A stretch of DNA of 64,000 nucleotides from Deroplatys truncata (GCA_030765065.1 CM060984.1:100297488-100361487), one strand, 5' to 3'. Counted from the stretch's first letter, positions 23,128-35,039 are shown. Notes: generated by a model from the sequence alone, not told the origin. Program-made: numbers and translations.

Positions 23128-25782
23128 AAAAAATCTGATGTGTTACACTCACATAACTTTCTCTACTCTTGTACAACCTAATTTTACAAACGCCTATTCT
23201 CCATATGCTTCATGTTAATCGAGATATCGAGATGTCAATCTTATTGGTAATTTTCATGTAGATGCAAGGGGAATATGGTAGGTTTTAAGCGATAGTCAAA
23301 TATTTTAACGCTGGTTGCTATGTGACGCATTCCATTCTCTTTGCATGTCCAGGACATAAAAAAATCTGATGTGTTACACTCACATGACTTTCTCTACTCT
23401 TGTACAATCTAATTTTACAAACGCCTATTCTCCATATGTTTCATGTTAATCGAGATATCGAGATGTCAATCTTATTGGTAATTTTCTTGTAGATGCAAGG
23501 GGAATATGGTAGCTCTTAAGCGATAGTCAAATATTTTAACGCTGGTTGCTATGTGGCGAATTCCATTCTCTTTGCATGTTCAGGACATAAAAAAAATGAA
23601 TAACGAATTTGAGAAAAAGTATAAGTATTGGAAAATTTAAGGAAATAACAAGCAATATCTCGATACGGTTCACTCAACAAAAGAAACGTATATGACATAA
23701 GTTGTGTATTTTAACGCGATCTACATTTTTTGTGTAGTAAAATTTTGTCTATCTCTTATGGTATACCAGTTATGCAAAAGTCGTTCACAATGAAGAATAT
23801 TTTTGGAGACATTCCCAGAAAATTCGAGATATACATTTTATTTGTCATGACAATATCTTAAACATATGATATTTTAATCAAAATCGTTAGAGCCGTTTTT
23901 GAGAAAATTAAAATTTTCGAAAAATGTTCCATGTAAAGGGTAGTCTGGGGTGGGGGGATTTTCTTGAAAACCTTCGTGTCGCATCTCTGGAAGATACTGA
24001 ACCTGAATACCAAGTTTGGTGTTTATCCGACTGTTCGTTTTTGAGTTATGCTGTTCACAGACACACAGACACACAGACACACAGACAGACAGACATACAG
24101 ACACACAGACACACAGACAGACACACACACGGACATGTTTCCAAAAATGCTTTTTTTGGATTCAGTGATTCTCAAAACATGTATTTCCGGTGAAATCTCG
24201 GTATCGAATTTTTGGGTGGAATGCAATACTTCCCCTACTTACTATACGTAGTAGAGAAAGTAAAAATCTGATGTGGTACACTCACATGACTTTCTCTACT
24301 CTTGTACAATCTAATTTTACAAACGCCTATTCTCCATATGCTTCATGTTAATCGAGATGTCGAGATGTCAATCTTATTGGTAATTTTCTTGTAGATGCAA
24401 GGGGAATATGGTAGCTTTTAAGCGATAGTCAAATATTTTAACGCTGGTTGCTATGTGGCGCATTCCATTCTCTTTGCATGTCAGGACATAAAAAAATGAA
24501 TAACGAATTTGAGAAAAAGTATAAGTATTGGAAAATTTAAGGAAATAACAAGCAATATCTCGAAAACGGTTCACTCAACAAAAGAAATGTATATGACATA
24601 AGTTGTGTATTTTAACGCGATCTACATTTTTCACGTAGTAAAATTTTGTCTATCTCTTATGGTTTACCAGTTATGCAAAAGTCGTTCACAATGAAGAATA
24701 ATTTTGGAGACATTCCCAGAAAATTCGAGATATACATTTCATTTCGCATGACATTATCTTAAACATATGATATTTTCATCAAAATCGTTAGAGCCATTTT
24801 TGAGAAAATTAAAATTTTCGAAAAATGTTCCATGTAAAGGGTAGTCTGGGGTGGGGGGATTTTCTTGAAAACCTTCGTGTCGCATCTCTGGAAGATACTG
24901 AACCTAAATACCAAGTTTGGTGTTTATCCGACTGTTCGTTTTTGAGTTATGCTGTTCACAGACACACACATACACAGACACACACACAGACACACAGACA
25001 CACACACAGACACACACACGGACATGTTTCCAAAAATGCTTTTTTTGGATTCAGGAGGTCTCAAAACATGTATTTCCGGTGAAATCTCGGTATCGAATTT
25101 TTGGGTGGAATGCAATACTTCCCCTACTTACTATACGTAGTAGAGAAAGTAAAAATGAATAACGAATTTGAGAAAAAGTATAAGTATTGGAAAATTTAAG
25201 GGAATAACAAGCAATATCTCGAAAACGGTTCACTCAACAAACAAAATGTATATGACATAAGTTGTGTATTTTAACGCGATCTACATTTTTTGTGTAGTAA
25301 AAGTTTGTCTATCTCTTATGGTTTACCAGTTATGCAAAAGTCGTTCATAATGAAGAATACTTTTGGAGACATTCCCAGAAAATTCGAGATATACATTTCA
25401 TTTCTCATGACATTATCTTAAACATATGATATTTTCATCAAAATCGTTAGAGCCATTTTTGAGAGAATTAAAATTTTCGAAAAATGTTCCATGTAAAGAG
25501 TAGTCTGGGGTGGGGGGATTTTCTTGAAAACCTTCGTGTCGCATCTCTGGAAGATACTGAACCTAAATACCAAGTTTGGTGTTTATCCGACTCTTCGTTT
25601 TTGAGTTATGCTGTTCACAGACACACAGACAGACACACACACACACGGACATGTTTCCAAAAATGCTTTTTTTGGATTCAGTGAGTCTCAAAACATGTAT
25701 TTCCGGTGAAATCTCGGTATCGAAATTTTGGGTGGAATGCAATACTTCCCCTACTTACTATACGTAGTAGAGAAAGTAAAAA

Positions 25783-26075
25783 GACTTTCGTAAGAATAAT
25801 TTGTATACCCATTAATAAGCGGTAAAGTGTAGAGAAAGTTATGTAAATGTGACATCAGATTTTTGGAAGTACTGTCGCCATTCAGCTGTTACTCGCAATG
25901 TTATGGATAGAGGGAACCTATTTAAACATTTCACTATCGCTTCGATTTCCTGCATCCACTTCGTACCTACAATTAAGTGAGTATAAAGCTAGTTCTGCAA
26001 ACGTTTATCTCGATAATATGAAGTAGACAGAAAAATAAGATTTTATAGGAATAGTTGTAGAATCTATATAAAAAA
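25783..26075 (-). repeat. old family A fragment acting as linker, first copy
   Basis: Diverged reverse-strand piece ('aaagttatgtaaatgtgaca') embedded in the array. Repeated almost unchanged at 26930-27222, which shows that linker and neighbour were duplicated together with a period of 1147 bp. Confidence 0.8.
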
Positions 26076-26929
26076 TCTGATGTGTTACACTCACATGACT
26101 TTCTCTACTCTTGTACAATCTAATTTTACAAACGCCTATTCTCCATATGCTTCATGTTAATGGACATATCGAGATGTAAATCTTATTGATAATTTTCTTG
26201 TAGATGCAAGGGAAATATGGTAGCTTTTAAGCGATAGTCAAATATTTTAACGCTGGTTGCTATGTGGCGCATTCCATTCTCTTTGCATGTCCAGGACATA
26301 AAAAAATGAATAACGAATGTGAGAAAAAGTACAAGTATTGGAAAATTTAAGGGAATAACAAGCAATATCTCGAAAACGGTTCACTCAACAAAAGAAATGT
26401 ATGTCATAAGTTGTGTATTTTAACGCGATCTACATTTTTTGTGTAGTAAAAGTTTGTCTATCTCTTATGGTTTACCAGTTATGCAAAAGTCGTTCATAAT
26501 GAAGAATACTTTTGGAGACATTCCCAGAAAATTCGAGATATACATTTCATTTCTCATGACATTATCTTAAACATATGATATTTTCATCAAAATCGTTAGA
26601 GCCATTTTTGAGAGAATTAAAATTTTCGAAAAATGTTCCATGTAAAGAGTAGTCTGGGGTGGGGGGATTTTCTTGAAAACCTTCGTGTCGCATCTCTGGA
26701 AGATACTGAACCTAAATACCAAGTTTGGTGTTTATCCGACTCTTCGTTTTTGAGTTATGCTGTTCACAGACACAGACAGACACACACACACACGGACATG
26801 TTTCCAAAAATGCTTTTTTTGGATTCAGTGAGTCTCAAAACATGTATTTCCGGTGAAATCTCGGTATCGAAATTTTGGGTGGAATGCAATACTTCCCCTA
26901 CTTACTATACGTAGTAGAGAAAGTAAAAA

Positions 26930-27222
26930 GACTTTCGTAAGAATAATTTGTATACCCATTAATAAGCGGTAAAGTGTAGAGAAAGTTATGTAAATGTGAC
27001 ATCAGATTTTTGGAAGTACTGTCGCCATTCAGCTGTTACTCGCAATGTTATGGATAGAGGGAACCTATTTAAACATTTCACTATCGCTTCGATTTCCTGC
27101 ATCCACTTCGTACCTACAATTAAGTGAGTATAAAGCTAGTTCTGCAAACGTTTATCTCGATAATATGAAGTAGACAGAAAAATAAGATTTTATAGGAATA
27201 GTTGTAGAATCTATATAAAAAA
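26930..27222 (-). repeat. old family A fragment acting as linker, second copy
   Basis: Second copy of the 25783-26075 linker, offset 1147 bp, with no difference noticed by eye. Confidence 0.8.
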
Positions 27223-29157
27223 TCTGATGTGTTACACTCACATGACTTTCTCTACTCTTGTACAATCTAATTTTACAAACGCCTATTCTCCATATGCTTC
27301 ATGTTAATGGACATATCGAGATGTAAATCTTATTGATAATTTTCTTGTAGATGCAAGGGAAATATGGTAGCTTTTAAGCGATAGTCAAATATTTTAACGC
27401 TGGTTGCTATGTGGCGCATTCCATTCTCTTTGCATGTCCAGGACATAAAAAAATGAATAACGAATGTGAGAAAAAGTACAAGTATTGGAAAATTTAAGGG
27501 AATAACAAGCAATATCTCGAAAACGGTTCACTCAACAAAAGAAATGTATATGACATAAGTTGTGTATTGTAACGCGATCTACATTTTTTGTGTAGTAAAA
27601 TTTTGTCTATCTCTTATGGTTTACCAGTTATGCAAAAGTCGTTCACAATGAAGAATACTTTTGGAGACATTCCCAGAAAATTCGAGATATACATTTCATT
27701 TCTCATGACATTATCTTAAACATATGATATTTTCATCAAAATCGTTAGAGCCATTTTTGAGAAAATTAAAATTTTCGAAAAATCTTCCATGTAAAGGGTA
27801 GTCTGGGGTGGGGGGATTTTCTTGAAAACCTTCGTGTCGCATCTCTGGAAGATACTGAACCTAAATACCAAGTTTGGTGCTTATCCGACTGTTCGTTTTT
27901 GAGTTATGCTGTTCACAGACACACACACACACACACACACACAGACACACACACAGACACACAGACACACACACAGACACACACACGGACATGTTTCCAA
28001 AAATGCTTTTTTTGGATTCAGGAGGTCTCAAAACATGTATTTCCGGTGAAATCTCGGTATCGAATTTTTGGGTGGAATGCAATACTTCCCCTACTTACTA
28101 TACGTAGTAGAGAAAGTAAAAAAATCTGATGTGTTACACTCACATGACTTTCTCTACTCTTGTACAATCTAATTTTACAAACGCCTATTCTCCATATGCT
28201 TCATGTTAATCGAGATATCGAGATGTTAATCTTATTGCTAATTTTCTTGTAGATGCAAGGGGAATATGGTAGCTTTTAAGCGATAGTCAAATATTTTAAC
28301 GTTGGTTGCTATGTGGCGCATTCCATTCTCTTTGCATGTCCAGGGCATAAAAAAAATGAATAACGAATTTGAGAAAAAGTATAAGTATTGGAAAATTTAA
28401 GGGAATAACAAGCAATATCTCGAAAACGGTTCACTCAACAAAAGAAATGTATATGACATAAGTTGTGTATTTTAACGCGATCTACATTTTTCGTGTAGTA
28501 CAATTTTGTCTATCTCTTATAGTTTACCAGTTATGAAAAAGTCGTTCATAATGAAGAATACTTTTGGAGACATTCCCAGAAAATTCGAGATATACATTTC
28601 ATTTCTCATGACATTATCTTAAACATATGATATTTTCATCAAAATCGTTAGAGCCATTTTTGAGAAAATTAAAATTTTCGAAAAAAGTTCCATGTAAAGG
28701 GTAGTCTGGGGTGGGGGGAGTTTCTTGAAAACCTTCGTGTGGCATCTCTGGAAGATACGGAACCTAAATACCAAGTTTGGTGCTTATCCGACTGTTCGTT
28801 TTTGAGTTATGCTGTTCACAGACACACAGACACACACACACACAGACACACACACAGACACACACACGGACATGTTTCCAAAAATGCTTTTTTTGGATTC
28901 AGGAGGTCTCAAAACATGTATTTCCGGTGAAATCTCGGTATCGAATTTTTGGGTGGAATGCAATACTTCCCCTACTTACTATACGTAGTAGAGAAAGTAA
29001 TAAATGATAATGGTAAGAGATAATGGTAATCTGGTAACATCAGATTTTCTTTTTAGTTAAAAGAGTATGTTTAATTAATTTATACATATCAGTTCCTCTT
29101 GAATTTGCACACTAATTCTACAGAATCGGAGACTAGAAAGTTACAGAAATGATCTAA

Positions 29158-29927
29158 AGGCTGGTTCACAACCGCCCGAGAACGGTAACCAGAACGGAAA
29201 CGAGAACGGGAATACATATCGATGATCATATCGATCACAAAGTAAAAGTCGATTTTGCGCATTGGGATTTCATTTGTTTTTAACTGACCAATGATATTTT
29301 TTCACCTACTTCCAATTTAGCCAACATAACGCGGGTTAGCCAACGTCAAAATTCGATAGAGTAAACATTATCTAAATGCATAGCCATTACATTTCCGACC
29401 CTTTAGTCGTACCAAGCTTTCATTCCTTTATTTAATTGCATACATTAAAGTTGTTTATTGTTCTTTTTTAATTTTCACCTTTTTGCTGTTCTTTGTAGCT
29501 TTCACTATTGTTTTTGAGGTAATAGCCAGTTTTGACTTGCATATAAACAAACTACAAATGAACCCTTCACCAGAGGAACCAACATTGATTAGATTTGCGG
29601 GTGTCGGGATGAGGTTAGGAAGTAAATTTACTACTAATTTCTTCCAGTTTAATGTTTCCAGCTTGCGACTATAGAGCCTTAGTGGCTCTTTCGTGTTACC
29701 CGCCTAGAATAGTCTCTAGTGTGAATAGTCTAATATGCATAATGTGGATCTAATATGCCGTGCCCAGGAACGAGAACGAGAAAGTTAAAAGTTGAGCAAC
29801 TCTTCTTTCCCGTTCCCGGGGCCCGGGAAGGCTTCCCGTCGATTGTGAACGCTTCCAATTGAATACATGTATTTCAACTTTCTCGTTCTCGTTCTGGTTA
29901 CCGTTCTCGTTGGTTATGAACCAGCCT
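29158..29927. mobile_element. PIF/Harbinger-like MITE with about 60-bp inverted termini
   Basis: Starts 'AGGCTGGTTCACAACC' and ends with the near reverse complement 'GGTTATGAACCAGCCT'. The similarity extends inward over 'GAGAACGGTAACCAGAACG'. The 3-bp sequence TAA lies directly outside both ends (29155-29157 and 29928-29930), the target size and type used by PIF/Harbinger transposases. The 770-bp element has no transposase; the 63-codon frame inside it (29483-29674) is unremarkable. It would need a transposase supplied from elsewhere. Confidence 0.82.
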
Positions 29928-29930
29928 TAA

Positions 29931-31440
29931 GTGTAATGGTCTTCATTTAAAAGCTGTTATATGTGTTCGTGTTAGAGGGTGCGATTCCCATTGTAGCCTT
30001 TTGCAAGGCACCCCTACACCTTTACACTCAGCCGGTTATGAAGTAGTTGACTCAATGAGGTATCCCGCCTTCTAGTTGCATAACCATTTTATGGTTGAAA
30101 ATGAAAATTGTTACATCTAGTTCATTTTAAACATATCTGTCTCCGATTCGTCTTAGAATATGATTCTGGAGAATTAGTGTGCGAATTCATGAGTGTATTG
30201 GCAAATAAAGCCAATCAGCTTCTTCCCTTCTTTTGCATGTTGAAAATAGAGGCGGCACGGTGTGTTACCGGGAACTTTGGATTTGTGGCTCCTTCAGATG
30301 TTTGTTTATAGTATTCGATAAATGTTCAGAAAGGGATGACAATGTCTTTAACAAACTTCTGAAGGCTTTGCAGCGCTGAGAAGGCGGATTTAAAAAACGT
30401 TGCGAGAGTTAATTTAAGCTTAGTTCAGTTCTATAAGAGATAGTATTCAGACTACAATAAAAGCAATAGAAAATCACCGGTGTAAACAGTTTAATTTAAA
30501 TGAATTAAGAGCCTCAAAGTTTAACATACTTTTATTTGCATGCGACATTGTGCACAAAAGAGTCTGTATGTCCGTCTACCGCTATGTGAATGCGATACTT
30601 TCGAGAATCATTGGATGGGCTTTGTTCAATTATTCATTTCTTTTCCACAGCTCTACGCAACACTTTTGAGGAATGTTAATGTTCAGTATTTTATCACAGG
30701 AAGTCAAGCAGCGTAAAAATAACTTCTACGAAATGGGAAAACGTTGTCCGAATAGAATATACATCACAGAGATTCTGCGCGACGTTAAAAACGCGTGGCT
30801 TAGCCAACATTCCACTTGCTATCGACATTGTCGTGGTATCCCCACCACTGTTTCCCAGGAATTCAATAACGAAAAACAAAGGACGACTAAATCCACTTAT
30901 GAAGAACACGCATCAAAGCATAGCTTTTCTAACGCAAACAAAACTGTTGTCACTGTGTACGAGGAGCAGAACTTTAATTTTTTTTCTCTCTTAAGTTGTT
31001 ATAAGAATTGATTAATACATCATACCAACGGTAAGTTTGATACAATTCAAGCATGGATGTTACCACACACTATAGCTCGAAAATTGTATATGTAATGTAA
31101 CCGGTCTTACGTGCCTATCAAACAAATGATAAGTAAATCGGCATATAAATTAAAGCTTTTCGACTCCTATACTTGTGTTCATTTGCTGAATGGACTTCAT
31201 TTCTATACAGATTTCCGTACTTACGCGCTGTCCTACTCAGAGCCACTGAAAAATAGTTCATTCAATAATATAAATTTATGTTAACTTTATTTCACTGTTT
31301 TCATTCTTTGCAATGAACTTTAAATAAATCTCTGTTCACATTTTACAACGTTTAATAACAAAGGCTTTAAAAATACAAAACCTAGCTGCTATCTACATTG
31401 TTAACACACAAATTTTGTATGGTGCTATTTGCAAAGGTAA
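29931..31440. other. intergenic DNA, nothing firmly recognised
   Basis: A B-box-like 'GGGTGCGATTCCC' at about 29977-29990 hints at a worn SINE. A 112-codon frame at 30673-31011 has no recognisable domain and could be chance. No repeats or inverted termini were found. Confidence 0.35.
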
Positions 31441-31441
31441 C

Positions 31442-31836
31442 TTATGGTGATGATCTCTTATGAAACTTAGTTGAAGTAGATGGCAAATTTATACTTATTT
31501 GAGTGTTTTTATTTTCTATGGGCTTTAGTATTGAATTTGAGATCTTTAGTTTATTTTCAAGAGATTCGTCTATACAACCTTCAGCTACTGTTATGGATTT
31601 CCAACCACCATGGCGTTTTAAAGTTGTAATGTCACCACCTGCATCAACTACCATAGTTGCAGAACTCCTACGGAAGCAGTGGATGAATGACTGTGGGTCA
31701 GGGAGGTTAAGATAGACCAATGTTTTGCACCTTGTATTTTCCACTGTAATAATTAACAAAAAGGATTGAGATTTACAGGCTTCAGGGCGCAGATTCACGT
31801 ATTTTTTTACAGATTTCGTAATACTCTCTTATTACT
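31442..31836 (-). pseudogene. Crypton-type tyrosine recombinase, C-terminal fragment with altered catalytic Tyr
   Basis: The frame reads '...KKYVNLRP', then 'HCFRRSSATMVVDAG' (box II His-x-x-Arg), 'HGGWKS' (His/Trp motif), then 'VAEGCIDES'. In this family of eukaryotic tyrosine recombinases the nucleophilic Tyr is expected where Cys now stands (codon TGT, one step from TAT). The frame is open from a TAA near 31842 to 31442, so only the C-terminal catalytic part survives. Cryptons use such a recombinase to excise and reinsert as circles. A host-domesticated relative is possible, but loss of Tyr and of the N-terminus argues for decay. Confidence 0.7.
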
Positions 31837-32057
31837 GTGAACCCTCGTGATGTATTGGGGATAGTAACTAGTGATAGTAACTGGTAAAAATTTCTGTCTC
31901 AATACCTTCTACCTTGAATCGATATTCACTTGTTATCGAAGCGCACCTAAAATACGCATCGATAAATTGATTTATCACATTTTTATTTTCTTTCGTATGC
32001 ATCTAAATATTGAATATTTATTTACGAGTACATCCAAATGTCGTAGTAAAACTATTG

Positions 32058-32173
32058 TATGCAACTCTCATATAATAGTTATTAAGACGCTCGTGAAGTT
32101 TTCGGCGCTCGCTCGCGTCGAAAGTTAGTCGTCACTCGCATCTTAATAACTCCCATTATAGGATCGTTGCATA
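32058..32173. repeat. foldback (inverted) repeat, MITE-like
   Basis: Arms 'TATGCAACTCTCATATAAT' with 'GTTATTAAGACGCTCGTGA', and their imperfect reverse complement ('ttaataactcccattatag', 'gatcgttgcata'), meet around a GC-rich centre 'ggcgctcgctcgcg'. The whole forms a hairpin of about 116 bp. No clear target duplication; 'ACTATT' occurs near both sides but not at the exact ends. Confidence 0.6.
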
Positions 32174-32245
32174 AATAACTATTAATAAACATGCATTAAA
32201 CAATTATTAGAAAGAATTCCAAATAACAAAGAAAAAGTTAACCAA

Positions 32246-32395
32246 GTGGAATGGCTCAGGCGGTAACTTCTATATTCGGGGGGTCCCGGGTCAAAATCCC
32301 GTGGGCCAACCAATCTCAGCCACCAAGGAAAATACCGGATTGGATATGTAATACCACTACCCAAAAGTTCCACCTTAAGTATAAAACAATAGTAA
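32246..32395 (+). repeat. SINE-3, tRNA-headed repeat
   Basis: A-box-like 'TGGCTCAGGCGG' is followed by B-box-like 'CGGGTCAAAATCCCG' at tRNA spacing. A short body follows. The head is unlike SINE-1 and SINE-2. The right limit is uncertain and may extend to about 32660. Confidence 0.6.
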
Positions 32396-33599
32396 AAGCA
32401 TGAAAATTAGATGGTAAAACGAATGCGATGCCATCTAACCACAGATAATGAAAGCGGGTAGACTGAAATGGCACCCTAATGTCATCTGCCCGGCACGTAT
32501 GGAAGCAGAGGTACAGTTGTACACATGTCCCTGTGCACCCGTGTCGAAGTAAGGTGGTATGGCACAGGGATAGCACCTAGAAGACTAACTGTCCGCCACA
32601 TACGATCTACAACGTATCTTCTAACAGTTGTGATATGACCACGTAGTTAAAGCGGCGTAAAATAATAAATAGAAAAAAAGGTTCTGTCGAGCAAAACTTC
32701 AAGTTTCAGAGGACATGGGTAAACACACAGCATCATCCGTCTGCCAGAGTGACTATTCTAGCCATCTAACATACGGTAATATTGGAAAAAGCTACCTTTG
32801 GTGGTGAATTAGTATTGTAGCTTTCAAGACGTGATTCCAACAATAGAATAGAAAATTACAGACGTGCCTTATCGCGAAACCAAAATAATATCGCGAGAAT
32901 TAAAGTCGAGAGAAACTTGACTGCAGGCCAAGAATGTTCTACAAAAGATTTACAATGACCAATGAGAGAACATTGTAGCAAAATAAGTAGCCAATCAGAG
33001 AGGCAAATTATTTAGGAAGACACAGACATCATGTGATTCGGAGGAAAGGCAAGGGAAATAAGTGTCAAGTCGGTGGCTAAAATACACAAGCAAGAAAGAA
33101 CTCTCATAAAAGTTTTGGCACGAGGAAGTTGCTAAGAAAATTAAATCCAGATGAGGGCATCTGGTAACCGAGTAGTGCGTCAAAGGGGTGTCGGAACCGG
33201 GAACAAGGTGTTGGGTAATGACACAAATACTGTGTAGTCGGGACGACATCAGAAGATACAAATACGGCGAGCGGGAAATAACATTGGAATACAATAAAGT
33301 TACCGTTCAACATAAGACTGTTATCATTCATACATGATAGACAAGATCACCAGAATCACATCACCCTGAGCGCTATCTAAAGACTTATGGCTCACAGTTA
33401 ACCTGATGCTATATAGAGAAGGACGATGGTTTCAATAATCCACTTTATCCCTCCTCTACCTCAACCCGTACAACAAAATCATAAACCAGGCATGTATAGT
33501 TTTCATTTCATTTGGGAGATTTATAATGAATACAAATCTGTTTAGATATTCGCCTAAAACAAAAACTGACATTTTTATTATAGTCTCCTTTGGGCACTG
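32396..33599. other. intergenic DNA, nothing firmly recognised
   Basis: Mixed composition. Reading frames up to 99 codons (32995-33294 minus) carry no motif. Confidence 0.35.
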
Positions 33600-34975
33600 T
33601 CACTGAAAATAGTGCAAAGAGATTATCCAAATGTCTGTCTTCTTAGACTAAGGCAAAACTCCGGGAAAAAGCTTATCGCTTCAACTGTAGTCCTCTGAAG
33701 TGAGGAACACTGCCGCCCGCAAACCGTGGAGGTGGTTGCAGAAGCATTGCCAACCCACCAAGACAGGAACAAAAGATGAGTATGATAAGGGGGGGGGACA
33801 AAACTGCTCTGCACTGCGACCTTTGCAGATCAATGGCGCGTCCCCAGTTTTATAATCATCAATCCAGAGATCTGAAGTTAACAATGAACTGAATCACGTC
33901 ACGGTTGAAAGCTCCTCCAAATTTGGAAATTGACTACCAAAATTGAGAGCTCTTTGGTGAGCAAGTGCTGTACACTCGCACAACAGATGGGCAGCTGTCT
34001 TATCTGCCGTTAACACCGTCTACAGGCAAGATTCACTTACTGCCCCATTTTGTGCAGGTGCTCTCTAAAGGGATCGTGTCCTGTGAAGAGGCACGTTGCC
34101 AACAAGAGCTTGCTTAATAAAATTTTTAGCAGTTCTCGCGTGCTGCTTCTGTCCAATCTCCGTATGAGAGCTTTGTAGTGCCTGCATCCTACAGCTGAGT
34201 TCCTGATGAGTATTTCTCGTGTTCTCTGAGCAACCAGTCCGTGATAGTTAACCAGTCCTGATAACAGTCCCGATACTGGTTCAGGTTCAATAAAAGGTTA
34301 CTCATTTCCATCTACTCTTTCGTCGCCCACAATCCCCACATGTCCCGGAACCCACTCCAACTGAACTGAATTGTGGATAGCTAATGTCGTGAACTTGGTC
34401 TTCTAAGACCAACTTGGACTTAACCAAGTCTTTTCGAAAGCCTTCAGGCCTGCCTATCTGAGAGTGTAAGGATCTGTCTATTACTGCACTCTCCCAAGTA
34501 CTAGATAAAATAGCACGGCCTGAACGACTGCGGCATATTCGCCCAAGATAAAGGATAACTTGGTACCATGCCATAGAGTCTAGCCCACGTCTAAAATGTG
34601 GTTTTAAAGCCATCAGTATACCCGATTGGGCCTTCATTTTCTACAGATTTAACTTGACCTTCCCAATCACAGTGACAGCTTTGTCAAGCGAAACCTTGAT
34701 TTCAAAATTTCGGTTTTCATCCTGAATATCCTAAATAATTTTGTCCAGAGTAGTTTGAGGTGATGCAAGTGTCGCTCGAGGGGAAGTTGCGTTGATGCTT
34801 TAACCTATGGAATGTCCCAAATTCATCTGGCTCAACCCAGATGAGTAAGGGGGCGAGTTGCAATAGTATTTGTGTGGCTGCAGTGGGGGGGGGGTAAGCC
34901 CCTGTAATGGCAATGCAAAACATCTGCAACCTATTAAATTCAGTGTTCACTGCGCCCTTATTTAACTTTTAGCCG
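33600..34975 (-). pseudogene. RNase H-bearing LINE, decayed ORF2 C-terminal part
   Basis: Translating the minus strand in pieces gives the layout of an I/R1/Jockey-type ORF2 tail. 'LNRLQMFCIAITGAY' with 'TAATQILLQLAPLLIWVE' (34950-34830) is the connection region after reverse transcriptase. 'LVLEDQVHD' and 'VQLEWVPGHVGIVGDERVDG' (about 34430-34300) is the RNase H end. 'ADKTAAHLLCECTALAHQRA' (about 34010-33950) is the zinc-like Cys/His tail. Many frameshifts and stops separate them. RNase H removes RNA from the hybrid during copying. The reverse transcriptase and endonuclease parts are missing. Confidence 0.7.
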
Positions 34976-35039
34976 CCAATACAATGCAGCATAAGAGAAA
35001 ACGTGTCTAACCATCGTGTATCGAATACATCACTTCGGA

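Larger units (their letters stand above)
23128..29000 (+). repeat. head-to-tail array of family A repeats (five complete units plus partial units)
   Basis: A complete unit is about 850-900 bp. Its order is a 5' end 'TCTGATGTGTTACACTCA', subterminal 'ACTTTCTCTAC', an internal A-run joint (near unit position 235), a microsatellite of ACAC/AGAC steps, a 3' hairpin (TACTA-TACG-TAGTA), and a closing 'GTAGAGAAAGTAAAA'. Units: 23128-23364 (5' part only), 23365-24266, 24267-25155, 25156-25782 (lacks the 5' part), 26076-26929, 27223-28124, 28125-29000. Adjacent units share only an A-run. Two identical-looking linkers (25783-26075, 26930-27222) contain an old reverse-strand piece. There is no coding capacity; the frames through the microsatellite are repeat-driven. 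Confidence 0.92.

Noticed and set aside
24052-24132. Telomeric or centromeric satellite in the ACAC/AGAC tracts
   Set aside because: Not TTAGG-type; it is the short microsatellite core of a dispersed repeat, of variable length in each copy.
23924-24251. Frames of 60-93 codons repeated through the family A units (MFHVKGSLGWGDF-type and QTHTDTHT-type peptides)
   Set aside because: They recur in every copy because the DNA repeats. They run through a microsatellite that varies in length and stays open in several frames on both strands. No start context or domain supports them.
23128-29000. CRISPR-like array
   Set aside because: Units are 850-900 bp and contiguous rather than short repeats with unique spacers, and the genome is eukaryotic.
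30673-31011. 112-codon plus-strand frame
   Set aside because: No recognised domain, low-complexity end, and an overlapping antisense frame of similar quality.
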